Notes under the pieces: model-generated
Database searches by the model: none
What the model saw: the letters and a program-made list of their open reading frames with translations, nothing else
Told to the model about the DNA's origin: nothing
Source of the DNA: CALUVN01 sp944323595
GTDB taxonomy: Bacteria > Cyanobacteriota > Vampirovibrionia > Gastranaerophilales > Gastranaerophilaceae
Assembly (NCBI GenBank): GCA_963931255.1
Contig: OZ006972.1
Location: 992,001 to 1,056,000 of the forward strand
Reading direction: 5' to 3'
Length of the DNA: 64,000 nucleotides
Part shown: positions 27,801 to 34,963 of the stretch, in pieces
Numbering within the stretch: position 1 is the first letter of the stretch
How the letters are laid out: every line of letters begins with the position of its first letter
Program-made: the position numbers and the translations under genes

Positions 27801-27899
27801 TTGTGTGTAAGATGTATTATTTTGAGGGGTTGATTTTTTATTTTTGTTATTCTGCGGGGCAGACTTTATGTTAAATTGCGGTATTATTTTATTTATCAA
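24882..27899 (-). CDS. Clp-N/degenerate AAA/FtsH-M41 chimera (pseudo-ATPase protease)
   Basis: A 1005-residue protein. Residues 1-55 are disordered and end in the SFKG motif. About 60-200 resemble the Clp-N double repeat. About 320-490 resemble the end of a Clp AAA-1 domain without motifs. About 530-770 is an FtsH-type AAA domain in which Walker A is PMAGSGRRFT (547-556; K and T both replaced by R) and Walker B is FIDKFD (618-623; the catalytic Glu is Lys). The M41 peptidase site HECGH (788-792) is intact, and the zinc-binding Asp motif (SGDLKNAT) is present. No membrane helices are seen, unlike true FtsH. It may be an ATP-independent or regulatory protease. Ends overlap the GT-C gene by 4 bases, tail to tail. 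Confidence 0.75.
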   Translation of the reverse strand: MINKIIPQFNIKSAPQNNKNKKSTPQNNTSYTQNPLMDKNFANSYKNYALSFKGQDDTPIVKIKTKEDIIKYHATDTATDFINKAKEIANASGQNEINHYHIIKAALIEVASVIKSLDEEQTDYDSLDRNNVIGLFENYTTGAMFKDKDARKKVKKVVQKKLREVDSIIKRLPKEKINPNPDHLLSKGLVSDILAYRQSDNEPIENFNIVNAAIFARNKDDVRKFTNSVIYELNDTLMLESTPLKNRPHFRRYDEKARNVWKNLSLGTNMYVTFEPQKTTPQYFIPSLYHVLNDEPNGFGRINKDNTNIVEINTAIKDTYLYEKIKNLAKDKTKTHIIMMYPANMLVNSASLEEAGNGVYAFSSEYVNLMKNPPNNIKFIMFDTRDNLYKQIQNPIIQNMYQNFEEASIPVLSTEDVIKEFKEQPLLRKDIKKSFTKGALEKTVEASAMLDGIFPDKTQRLMKKIVSYYIDKREINEKDVAEYVKEAKDLFKKTNDDSSVDIIFDTGKRIKDIIGKEATKKEAMSIVRQIKSNKMGTKGIILYSLDPMAGSGRRFTAQAIAGEAKVPYVEIDANYFGSEGVNIFGEASAMTPEAAVKKVFSLLTTQADANPNKSAVLFIDKFDNFILGEYLNRYHQRAMAQLVSEMEKAEKAGFNILVAGSISRAQILSEAARNSVKFVDRLEVTTPAFSSKERAEVIQSTLKENKIKLAAKTPEERKNIIQSIAMTTNGFPFTYLKNFVKRAQAVALERGHRSVGKDDFTEAYLQISTGRPANNHMEPHEKMIVTSHECGHAVNIEVMNNLIKQMGKPWHIPDKVNFITLDPRGIFGGAMYHHKDNNGEQSFEKLFSNIVCSYGGNSAEHQFFGIDGSYGISGDLKNATYLAEAMITEMGLGKHTGKIHIDTSDGQMSQLRKAALDADMNIILRNASTASDFITEAYADFNQKFTEKYSSRVGTGDCLVDGDIFRKELADWKAAQTPEKQEELELVDKILWDIMDKTKKGIIYS

Positions 27900-27999
27900 A
27901 ACAGACTCCTTAGACTAAGGTATAAAAAATTATTTATTCTATTAAACCGCTAAAATGATTTTTTTTGTTATTTATGTAATAAATCGTTACATAAAAATA

Positions 28000-28021
28000 G
28001 AGGAAGCTTTTAGGCTTCCTC
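28000..28021 (-). terminator. Terminator of enolase
   Basis: GAGGAAGC/GCTTCCTC with loop TTTTAG, followed on the minus strand by TATTTTTATG. It lies 8 bases past the eno stop. Confidence 0.85.
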
Positions 28022-28028
28022 CCAAAAT

Positions 28029-29339
28029 TTAATTTCCGTAAACTCTTCGCTGTTGAGGTTTTTGTCCGTTAAATGCCTGTAATCCAAGGTATTTTGCAGC
28101 AGCTCCGAGTTTTTGTTCTATTCTTAACAGCTGGTTATACTTGGCAATTCTGTCAGAGCGTGACATTGAGCCTGTTTTAATTTGTCCGCTGTTTACTGCA
28201 ACCGCTAAATCTGCGATAAATGAATCTTCTGTTTCACCTGAGCGGTGGGAGATTATTGAAGTATAACCTGCAGCATGTGCCATTGAAATAGCATCCAGAG
28301 TTTCTGAAAGAGTACCTATTTGGTTAACTTTTATCAGAATAGAGTTTGCTACTTTACGGCGTATACCGTCAGCAAGACGTCTTGTATTGGTTACAAAAAG
28401 GTCATCCCCTACAAGCTGGCAATAGGAGCCGATTTCTTTTGTTAACAGTTCCCATCCGTCCCAATCCTGTTCTGCCATGCCGTCTTCTATTGATATAATC
28501 GGATATTTATTAACCCAGTCTTTCAAAAATTCCGCCATTTCAGGACTTGTGAATTCTTTATTTTCTCCTTTGAGTTTATAAATTCCGTCTTCAAAAAATT
28601 CGCTTGATGCAACGTCAAGGCATATTTTTATCTGGTCAGTAGTATAGCCTGCTTTTTGGATTGCTTCTATAATAACTTCAACTCCTTCTGCATTTGAGCC
28701 TAAGTTAGGTGCAAAACCGCCTTCGTCGCCTACTGATGTAGCCAGTCCTTTTGATTTTAAAATTGATTTCAGCGTGTGGAAAACTTCTGCACCCATTTGG
28801 ATTGCGTGGTGGAAGTTTTCGGCACCTACAGGTGCTATCATAAACTCTTGAAAATCAATATTATTATCTGCATGTGCACCACCGTTTATAATATTCATCA
28901 TCGGAACCGGAAGTGTCAGAGCATTTATACCGCCAAGATATCTGTAAAGCGACATTTCGTAAGCCATTGATGCTGCTTTTGCAACTGCAAGTGATACACC
29001 TAAAATAGCATTTGCGCCAAGTTTTGATTTATTTTCAGTGCCATCCATGTCAATCATAAATGTATCGATTTCTTTCTGGTGGGTGGCTTTTTCGCCTATA
29101 AGTTCAGGTGCGATAATGTTATTAATGTTATTGACGGCTTTCATAACGCTTTTGCCGCCGTAAACATGTTTATCTCCGTCACGAAGTTCAAGTGCTTCAA
29201 AAATCCCTGTGGATGCACCTGACGGAACTGCTGCTCTGCCTATTACTCCGCCGGAAAGTTTTACATCCACTTCTACTGTTGGATTGCCGCGTGAATCCAG
29301 TATCTGACGTGCAACAATGTCTTCAATAAATGCTGACAT
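28029..29339 (-). CDS. eno: Enolase
   Basis: A 436-residue enolase that interconverts 2-phosphoglycerate and phosphoenolpyruvate in glycolysis. The N terminus VARQILDSRGNPTVEVDV is diagnostic, with GASTGIFEALELRDGD following. The Mg2+ ligands appear in IEDGMAEQD (Glu) and GDDLFVTN (Asp), the catalytic Lys in LIKVNQIGTLSETLD, and SHRSGETED closes the site. An AGGAGA site precedes the ATG. Length is standard. Single gene with its own terminator. Confidence 0.97.
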   Translation of the reverse strand: MSAFIEDIVARQILDSRGNPTVEVDVKLSGGVIGRAAVPSGASTGIFEALELRDGDKHVYGGKSVMKAVNNINNIIAPELIGEKATHQKEIDTFMIDMDGTENKSKLGANAILGVSLAVAKAASMAYEMSLYRYLGGINALTLPVPMMNIINGGAHADNNIDFQEFMIAPVGAENFHHAIQMGAEVFHTLKSILKSKGLATSVGDEGGFAPNLGSNAEGVEVIIEAIQKAGYTTDQIKICLDVASSEFFEDGIYKLKGENKEFTSPEMAEFLKDWVNKYPIISIEDGMAEQDWDGWELLTKEIGSYCQLVGDDLFVTNTRRLADGIRRKVANSILIKVNQIGTLSETLDAISMAHAAGYTSIISHRSGETEDSFIADLAVAVNSGQIKTGSMSRSDRIAKYNQLLRIEQKLGAAAKYLGLQAFNGQKPQQRRVYGN

Positions 29340-29416
29340 ATTTCTCTCCTTTTACCATTAGTACCCTTATTTTATCTATGTGAATTTTGCCATAAAACTT
29401 TTATCTTTGCAAGTAA

Positions 29417-30784
29417 CTAGGTATGTAATTTTGCTTTTACTTTAAAGATAATATGTTTGATGCTTCCAAAATAACCGAGAAACAGAATAGAAGATGCGCT
29501 TACCCAGGCAATAGGACCTGAGTAAAACATTCCGATATATCCGAATTTTACGGCAAGATAAACGGCGGCAAATGAGCGTACAAGCAGTTCTGCAATACAT
29601 GCCAACAACGGGAACAGAGTTTCACCCATTCCTTGCAGAGCGTTTCTGTATATAAAAATTTGCCCGAGGAAGAAGTAAAAAATGGTACTTATCAAAAGAT
29701 ATTTGTGAGCAATATCAATAATTTCTTTTGTAGCAGTACCGATGAAAGCCGCAATGATATGAGTTCCCCAGAAGCGCATAACAAAAGCCATTAAGATACT
29801 TAGAATTACGTTTATTGTAGATGTTTTAATAACGCCGAGCCGTATTCTTTTGAATTTTCTGGCACCGAAGTTTTGGGCAACGTATGCTGCAAGCGCTACA
29901 CCAAACGACATCATAGGCATAGTAGCAATTTGTTCAATTCGAAGAGCGGCAGTTACTGCGGCGATGACATTTGAGCCGAAAGTGTTACAAACGCTTTGTA
30001 TAATTATAATTCCGATACCAATTATTGAAAATTGAACTGCCATAGGAAACCCTATGCGTAGATGTTCATAAGCGGAGTCATAGAATTTTTTGTCAAATTT
30101 AATAAGCCAGTCCGTTTTTTTTAAATGAAGAATAGGCAGTCTGCTTTTAATAAAAAACAGACACATAATAACGGAAATTGCCTGTGAAAGGATTACAGCG
30201 ATTGCAGACCCCGGCACACCCCAGTGGAAGACTTCGATAAAAACAAGCGCAAGGGCAATATTAATCACTGATGCAATAATCAGGATATATAATGGAGTTT
30301 TGCTGTCGCCGAGGGCGCGAATAATGCTTGCCAGCATGTTGTAAAAAGTTGTTGCCAGCAAGCCGATAATAACAATTTCAATATACCAGTAGGCTTCATG
30401 GTAAATATTTTCCGGTACATTTAGCCAGTGCAAAATAGGATTCATAAAAATAGTGCACAGCACTGTACAAAATACTGTAACAATTGTACTCAAAATAGTT
30501 GAAACTACCGCGGAATCTCTTACCCCGACATAATCTTTAGCCCCGAAACGCTGTCCTGTTACAACAGCAAATCCGTTTGTAAATCCAACAATAATAAAAG
30601 TAATGAGAAAGAATAAAGGTGCGACAGCACCAACCGCCGCAAAGGATTCTACTCCCAGCAGCCTGCCTACTATTACCAGATCTGCAATGTTGTATAACTG
30701 CTGAAAAATATTCCCTATTAACAATGGAACAGAGAAAATCAGGATATGTCTAAGCGGGCTCCCTTTGGTCATGTCGGTAATCAT
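29417..30784 (-). CDS. MATE-family efflux transporter
   Basis: A 455-residue membrane protein with twelve predicted helices in two related halves. PLLIGNIFQQLYNIADLVIVGRLLG (about 15-39) is the family signature in the first helix. Such transporters expel drugs or toxic metabolites using a Na+ or H+ gradient. On the minus strand TATAAT (30796-30791) ends 6 bases before the ATG with no Shine-Dalgarno, again suggesting a leaderless transcript. Substrate unknown. Confidence 0.9.
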   Translation of the reverse strand: MITDMTKGSPLRHILIFSVPLLIGNIFQQLYNIADLVIVGRLLGVESFAAVGAVAPLFFLITFIIVGFTNGFAVVTGQRFGAKDYVGVRDSAVVSTILSTIVTVFCTVLCTIFMNPILHWLNVPENIYHEAYWYIEIVIIGLLATTFYNMLASIIRALGDSKTPLYILIIASVINIALALVFIEVFHWGVPGSAIAVILSQAISVIMCLFFIKSRLPILHLKKTDWLIKFDKKFYDSAYEHLRIGFPMAVQFSIIGIGIIIIQSVCNTFGSNVIAAVTAALRIEQIATMPMMSFGVALAAYVAQNFGARKFKRIRLGVIKTSTINVILSILMAFVMRFWGTHIIAAFIGTATKEIIDIAHKYLLISTIFYFFLGQIFIYRNALQGMGETLFPLLACIAELLVRSFAAVYLAVKFGYIGMFYSGPIAWVSASSILFLGYFGSIKHIIFKVKAKLHT

Positions 30785-30860
30785 AATTAGATTATACAGT
30801 AAAATAACAGAATTATAAAAAGTGCTTGAAATTTAAAAATTTTTATGAGAAGATAAAACC

Positions 30861-30957
30861 TGTCAATTGATGGCAAGGTAGTTTCCGTGAGCGAAGCGAA
30901 CAAACTTTAAAATTTGTGAGAGCAACGCTCGAGACAACTGAGCCTGTGACAATTGAA
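30861..30957 (+). other. Possible structured RNA or repeat upstream of the tRNA
   Basis: Flanked by TCAATTG and CAATTGA, with inner complementary pairs GAGCG/CGCTC and CAAA/TTTG, plus a 12-base copy (ATGGCAAGGTAG) of the first bases of the tRNA gene 100 bases downstream. It does not fold as a full tRNA. It could be a repeat, a leader structure, or a remnant of an earlier insertion. Confidence 0.35.
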
Positions 30958-30973
30958 TAAAGTTAAAAAATAT

Positions 30974-31047
30974 GGCAAGGTAGCTCAGTTGGTGAGAGCG
31001 CACGGCTCATACCCGTGAGGTCGAGAGTTCGAATCTCTCCCTTGCTA
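30974..31047 (+). tRNA. tRNA-Met (anticodon CAU)
   Basis: 74 bases, no encoded CCA. Acceptor GGCAAGG pairs with CCTTGCT (first pair G-U), D-arm GCTC/GAGC, anticodon arm CACGG-CTCATAC-CCGTG with CAT anticodon, short variable loop, T-arm GAGAG-TTCGAAT-CTCTC, discriminator A. It could be elongator tRNA-Met or the lysidine-modified tRNA-Ile; sequence alone does not decide. Its 3' 42 bases recur at 39096-39137. Confidence 0.95.
31006..31047 (+). repeat. attL: direct repeat inside the tRNA 3' half
   Basis: The 42 bases from the anticodon loop to the end of the tRNA recur at 39096-39137 with a single G-to-A change (in the T loop). An intact tRNA at one end and a 3' fragment at the other is the classic mark of site-specific integration into a tRNA gene. 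Confidence 0.85.
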
Positions 31048-31055
31048 TTTTTATT

Positions 31056-31080
31056 AGAGGGTCTTTGTACCCTCTTTTTT
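31056..31080 (+). terminator. Terminator after the tRNA
   Basis: AGAGGGT/ACCCTCT with loop CTTTGT and a TTTTT tail, directly after the tRNA. Confidence 0.85.
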
Positions 31081-31224
31081 AATACAAATATCCTGTGTGT
31101 AATCTGTGGGTAATACTATTTTCAAAACTTACGAGTTTAAGCGTGCAACTTAAATACTTGTGTACGAAACTAATTGTTTATGTTATATATTTTCTATATT
31201 TGTAATGAGTTGTAGGAGTAATTT

Positions 31225-31505
31225 ATGTCCGAAATTGTATTTAAGAGAAGTATGAATATTGGAACTATTAGTGCAGAAAGTGATAATGAGTTTTTAGAAA
31301 ATTGTTTTTTGGCAACACCTGAATTTGAAGAATTATGTGATTTTAATAGTAAAAAAATGATTCTTTTAGGGCGTACAGGTTCAGGGAAAACTGCATTATT
31401 AAATAAAATCCGAGAAAAAGTTGATTGTTACATAGAAGTTAAACCTGATACATTGGCATTACGCAAGATGAAATGGATGATGTCTATTTGAGTTTGGATT
31501 TGTAA
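31225..31505 (+). pseudogene. Truncated P-loop ATPase (Sll1717-like) fragment
   Basis: The first 75 residues form a good N terminus (TPEFEELCDFNSKKMILLGRTGSGKTALLNKI region, Walker A GRTGSGKT) of the type seen in Sll1717-family P-loop ATPases, which are normally several hundred residues. It then breaks off. In another frame, bases 31466-31505 encode QDEMDDVYLSLDL and a stop, which could be an original C terminus. An internal deletion is the simplest explanation. AGGAG precedes the ATG. This is the first island gene next to attL, where an integrase would often be. Confidence 0.6.
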
Positions 31506-31718
31506 CAAATTGTGCAATAATAAGCTTTTAAAATCTTTATAAAAGTTTTGTAAAAATATATACAGTAAATTGTTACTTGACGATTTTTAGAATCATATGT
31601 TCTAATTAAATTACTGCACTGCTCATTTTATTTTACTCTGAATATTTTTAACTCTTGTTATATAAACAAGGGTTGTTTTGAGTATGTTTATTATTTCAAA
31701 AATGAAAGGACAGAACAA

Positions 31719-33017
31719 ATGAAAGAAATTCATGTAAATGCGTACACAAAAAAAGACGGTACACACGTTAAAGAACATTACAGAACTATAGATTCTAACA
31801 ATTTTACTGTTGCTCAGTCAACAGACAATCAAACGTCCAGTTCTACACCTATACTGACAGGCGGAGTTAGTATGGATGTTGACCTTAATCAAACAAAAAA
31901 TCTCCATAATAGTTTTAACTTGGATAATATTGATCCAATAATAAGACAAGTTATAAATACCGCAGCAAACGTAGCACTCCCTGCTATACCAATTGCGTCT
32001 CAAATATATCAAGCTGCTCATTTGTCAGATATAAATACGGTTAATAATTTAATGCCTCATTTGAATAATGCAGTTAATTTTCTTACAGAGAATCAAAAAG
32101 TTATGAAACAAAATTTAGAAAATAGCTTAAAGAAATTAACATCTACTAAAAACCAAGATGAATATGCTGCTTTATACAGATCATTTGTAAATGAAAATGA
32201 GATATACAAAAAGAATGCGGAGGTAATAAACAAAATAAAATATGCAACACAAAATAAAGATTACGAAATGGTTGTAAAAGAACTGGATAATTATATGAAC
32301 CTGCAAAATAATATAATTAGAAATATTGTTGCAAATCCTCCTATAAATTCACAGTCGATAATCAAGCGTAACAACACTGCACAGGACAAACCAAACATAA
32401 ATAGTATGAATTTTGCACCGTATCCGTCTCCATATCTCAATTCTTACACACAGCCAGATGTCATAAAAGTAAATCCATTAAGATTTATAAATGATACAAT
32501 GAACCAAAAACGCCCGGATGCAAAGAAATTTATGGATATGGCATTAGCATTTCCAGATACATATGCACAAACTCCTGAATATATGGTAATTCCTAAGAAA
32601 TTTAATAAAGCAGTTAGCAAACATTTAAATGTAGATATTCCCAACAACTGGAATGGAATTGTTTTTGAGGATGACAGTCCAACTTCTCAAAACCTGTCTA
32701 ATTCTCCACAGCTGCAACAACAAGTTGTATCATTATACAAAAATGGCAAATTTTTGTCAGACAAAATCCCAATTGAATTAAATCAAGACAAAAACTTACA
32801 TTACTCTGTCGGGCATGGCACTATAATAAGACCCAACGTTGATAAAAACGGGTATTTTAAAGGAACACTGTTTGATTGGTATGACTTCGATTGCTTACCA
32901 ATAGATCGTCAAAATTTACAAACAAATATTATAAATGATGCTGCGTTTATACTACAAAAAATAAAAATGCTTAAAAACTACTATATTCTTATCCCTATTA
33001 AATTTAAATGGGAATAG
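31719..33017 (+). CDS. Unknown island protein with N-terminal 'AYTKKDGTHVKEHYRT' motif
   Basis: A 432-residue soluble protein of unknown function. The opening resembles a short motif (xYTRxDGTxVxxHxR) found at the start of various hypothetical proteins. Residues ~40-110 are helical/hydrophobic in part, 110-215 are helical and may form a coiled coil, 220-290 are Asn/Pro-rich, and the last ~150 residues form a distinct domain with YSVGHGTIIRPN and LFDWYDFD motifs. This plan (variable N terminus, linker, separate C-terminal domain, followed by a small membrane protein) resembles secreted toxins, but no toxin family is identified. Ends at a strong terminator. Confidence 0.5.
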   Translation: MKEIHVNAYTKKDGTHVKEHYRTIDSNNFTVAQSTDNQTSSSTPILTGGVSMDVDLNQTKNLHNSFNLDNIDPIIRQVINTAANVALPAIPIASQIYQAAHLSDINTVNNLMPHLNNAVNFLTENQKVMKQNLENSLKKLTSTKNQDEYAALYRSFVNENEIYKKNAEVINKIKYATQNKDYEMVVKELDNYMNLQNNIIRNIVANPPINSQSIIKRNNTAQDKPNINSMNFAPYPSPYLNSYTQPDVIKVNPLRFINDTMNQKRPDAKKFMDMALAFPDTYAQTPEYMVIPKKFNKAVSKHLNVDIPNNWNGIVFEDDSPTSQNLSNSPQLQQQVVSLYKNGKFLSDKIPIELNQDKNLHYSVGHGTIIRPNVDKNGYFKGTLFDWYDFDCLPIDRQNLQTNIINDAAFILQKIKMLKNYYILIPIKFKWE

Positions 33018-33024
33018 TTAAAAA

Positions 33025-33056
33025 AAGGGGAACTTGTTCCCCTTCTTTGTTTTTGA
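33025..33056 (+). terminator. Terminator after the 432-residue gene
   Basis: AAGGGGAA/TTCCCCTT with loop CTTG, then CTTTGTTTTT, 8 bases past the stop. Confidence 0.85.
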
Positions 33057-33062
33057 TAAAAT
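33034..33062 (+). promoter_or_regulatory. Promoter of the 146-residue gene, overlapping the terminator
   Basis: TTGTTC (33034-33039), 17-base spacer, TAAAAT (33057-33062). The ATG at 33069 follows after 6 bases, with no Shine-Dalgarno. The -35 box lies in the terminator hairpin. Confidence 0.5.
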
Positions 33063-33068
33063 ACATTT

Positions 33069-33509
33069 ATGAATATTTTAAAATATTATTGGAATGACGT
33101 AATTATAGTCTTGGCTGTTAATTATTTTTTAATTGATTATAAAACCACTCTTTTATTTTTTACGATTTTTGCGTTACTTAGTGAATCTACACCTAATTAT
33201 ATTTTATATTTTCTTTTATTATTGATGTTACTAGCTACTATTATTCGAATTGTAGCATTACCGATATTATACGGATATATGGAAAAACATAGCAAAGAAA
33301 CTATACTGTTAAAGTTTATCCATAATCTAAAGCACAGCTGGAAATGGAAAATCGGAATTTTGTTAATTACAATGATATCCCCTATTATCTTTGATTTTAA
33401 CTATCCGGAACGATTTCCGTTTAATATAATTTGCCTGACCGGATTTACAAGTTATGTTATTTTGTATATTTGGTGGTGGATTAAAGATAAATTCTTAAGT
33501 GACAGATAA
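33069..33509 (+). CDS. Small polytopic membrane protein
   Basis: A 146-residue protein with about four membrane segments (roughly 8-28, 45-72, 95-113, 120-138) and few charged residues. No family recognised. It follows the 432-residue protein after a terminator and has its own leaderless-type promoter. If the neighbour is a toxin, this could be an immunity protein; that is inference only. Confidence 0.5.
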   Translation: MNILKYYWNDVIIVLAVNYFLIDYKTTLLFFTIFALLSESTPNYILYFLLLLMLLATIIRIVALPILYGYMEKHSKETILLKFIHNLKHSWKWKIGILLITMISPIIFDFNYPERFPFNIICLTGFTSYVILYIWWWIKDKFLSDR

Positions 33510-33558
33510 AGAATTTATCTGAATTTTATTCCTGCAAAACGGAACATCTTTTTTATTT

Positions 33559-34056
33559 TTAATCCGGAGAACTGTAATAATATAATATTTCATTTAACTC
33601 GTTGTTTACGGCAATCCCGTATGAAAAACATCTCCTTCGCTCATTACAGCCTTTCTTAATTATATAAAGGTTATAAGTATATAAACTTGTATCTCCTGGA
33701 GATAAAGACAAAAATTCCAAATTTCGATTTTTGTCTTCAGTTTTTTCAACTTCCATAAAATCATATTTTGAAAGTTCATTCTGAATATATTGTTTATTTG
33801 TTATAAATTTAAGATAAATTTTCTCACTTCCAAAATAACCGGCATCTTTATATACTTTTATATTTCGGGCATCTTCAGGTATTTTTGCAGGAAAATGCTT
33901 AACTCCTGATTGATTGGTTATATACTTTAAAGCTTCTCTGTAAGCTTTTTCTTCATTTGATATCTCTGAACTTGTATTAATTTTTACAGTACACAAACAA
34001 ATAAAAACTACAAAAATTAATATTAACAAGACTCTTTGCAACCAAACACGTTTCAT
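33559..34056 (-). CDS. Hypothetical membrane-anchored protein
   Basis: A 165-residue protein with one N-terminal hydrophobic helix (about 7-25, VLLILIFVVFICLCTV) acting as signal anchor, then a soluble extracytoplasmic domain of ~130 residues containing two Cys near the C terminus (KKGCNERRRC). I do not recognise the family. It sits alone on the minus strand of the island between two terminators. Confidence 0.55.
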   Translation of the reverse strand: MKRVWLQRVLLILIFVVFICLCTVKINTSSEISNEEKAYREALKYITNQSGVKHFPAKIPEDARNIKVYKDAGYFGSEKIYLKFITNKQYIQNELSKYDFMEVEKTEDKNRNLEFLSLSPGDTSLYTYNLYIIKKGCNERRRCFSYGIAVNNELNEILYYYSSPD

Positions 34057-34111
34057 AATTCTATTATAACATAACTTATTAAATATGGTCGAAATTACAA
34101 TAATATAAACA

Positions 34112-34146
34112 AAAAGAGCGACATTAATAGTCGCTCTTTTTATATT
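34112..34146. terminator. Bidirectional terminator
   Basis: AAAAGAGCGAC/GTCGCTCTTTT with loop ATTAATA and T-rich tail (TTTTTATATTT), between the 33559-34056 gene and the 34166 gene. Confidence 0.7.
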
Positions 34147-34165
34147 TTTTTGCTATAAAATAATT

Positions 34166-34681
34166 ATGAAAAAACTTATTAACATGTTATCTATTATATT
34201 TATTGTGTTAATTAATACTTTATTATATTTCAATATTTCATTTATTTTGTTTGCTGTAATCTTTTTTTATGCTGCAGTTTTTCTACTATATTCAGAAGAT
34301 GCTTTTTTTATATTACTAATCTTACTATTTGTATATATACCATTGTTTTTATTTTTGTTTATAGTGCATTGGCAAATTAAAATGAAAGGTTTAATTAAAC
34401 TTTATAATTGTATTCTTGATAAATATTCAGAGTTGACTATTGCCAAAATAATAGATGAATTTAGAACTAACAAAAAATGGCAGAAAATAACTTTGTTGAT
34501 TGCAGGTTTATTGGATATTACCGGAGTCATTTTATTATTTAATTTTTACAGTACTAACAATAATGAGCAAAATATTTTAAGTATTTTTATAATGGTGATA
34601 ATGATATACCTGATGGCTTGCGGTGGCTTATTGCCAAGCTATATTAATTTGTTTAAAAACTGGAATTCTAAATATATATAA
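34166..34681 (+). CDS. Small polytopic membrane protein
   Basis: A 171-residue protein with about four hydrophobic segments (roughly 5-40 in two helices, 45-68, 108-125, 140-158) and a basic cytoplasmic-type loop (KKWQKIT region). Function unknown. TATAAA (34154-34159) ends 6 bases before the ATG and no Shine-Dalgarno is seen, as in the other leaderless candidates. It resembles the 146-residue membrane protein in size and base composition, though not clearly in sequence. Confidence 0.5.
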   Translation: MKKLINMLSIIFIVLINTLLYFNISFILFAVIFFYAAVFLLYSEDAFFILLILLFVYIPLFLFLFIVHWQIKMKGLIKLYNCILDKYSELTIAKIIDEFRTNKKWQKITLLIAGLLDITGVILLFNFYSTNNNEQNILSIFIMVIMIYLMACGGLLPSYINLFKNWNSKYI

Positions 34682-34709
34682 TAAGATAAGATATATTATC
34701 GGTATTATA

Positions 34710-34946
34710 CTAATCAATTCTTGCCAAATCCGCTTGACTTTTAGCATTAGCTTTTTTGATTAAATCACTGATTTTTGTAAGATTATTATCTTCTGTACCC
34801 TCTTGTACTGGCTGTCTTACAAAATTTTTAAAGTACGGTAGTGTCTTAATTATTCCGATAGCCTGACTTACACTGTTTGCGGAGACTTTAACTTCAATAT
34901 TGCCACCGCTTATAGTTGGTGTGATTACTGCTTTATATATTTTCAT
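34710..34946 (-). CDS. Small hypothetical protein after the methylase-like gene
   Basis: A 78-residue protein: a beta-rich first half (YKAVITPTISGGNIEVKVSANS) and a helical second half ending KKANAKSQADLARID. A clear AAGGAA site precedes the ATG. It lies 17 bases downstream of the methylase-like gene, so they are probably one operon. Function unknown; small genes paired with such methylases are common in mobile elements. Confidence 0.55.
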   Translation of the reverse strand: MKIYKAVITPTISGGNIEVKVSANSVSQAIGIIKTLPYFKNFVRQPVQEGTEDNNLTKISDLIKKANAKSQADLARID

Positions 34947-34963
34947 TAAAATATTCCTTTCTA

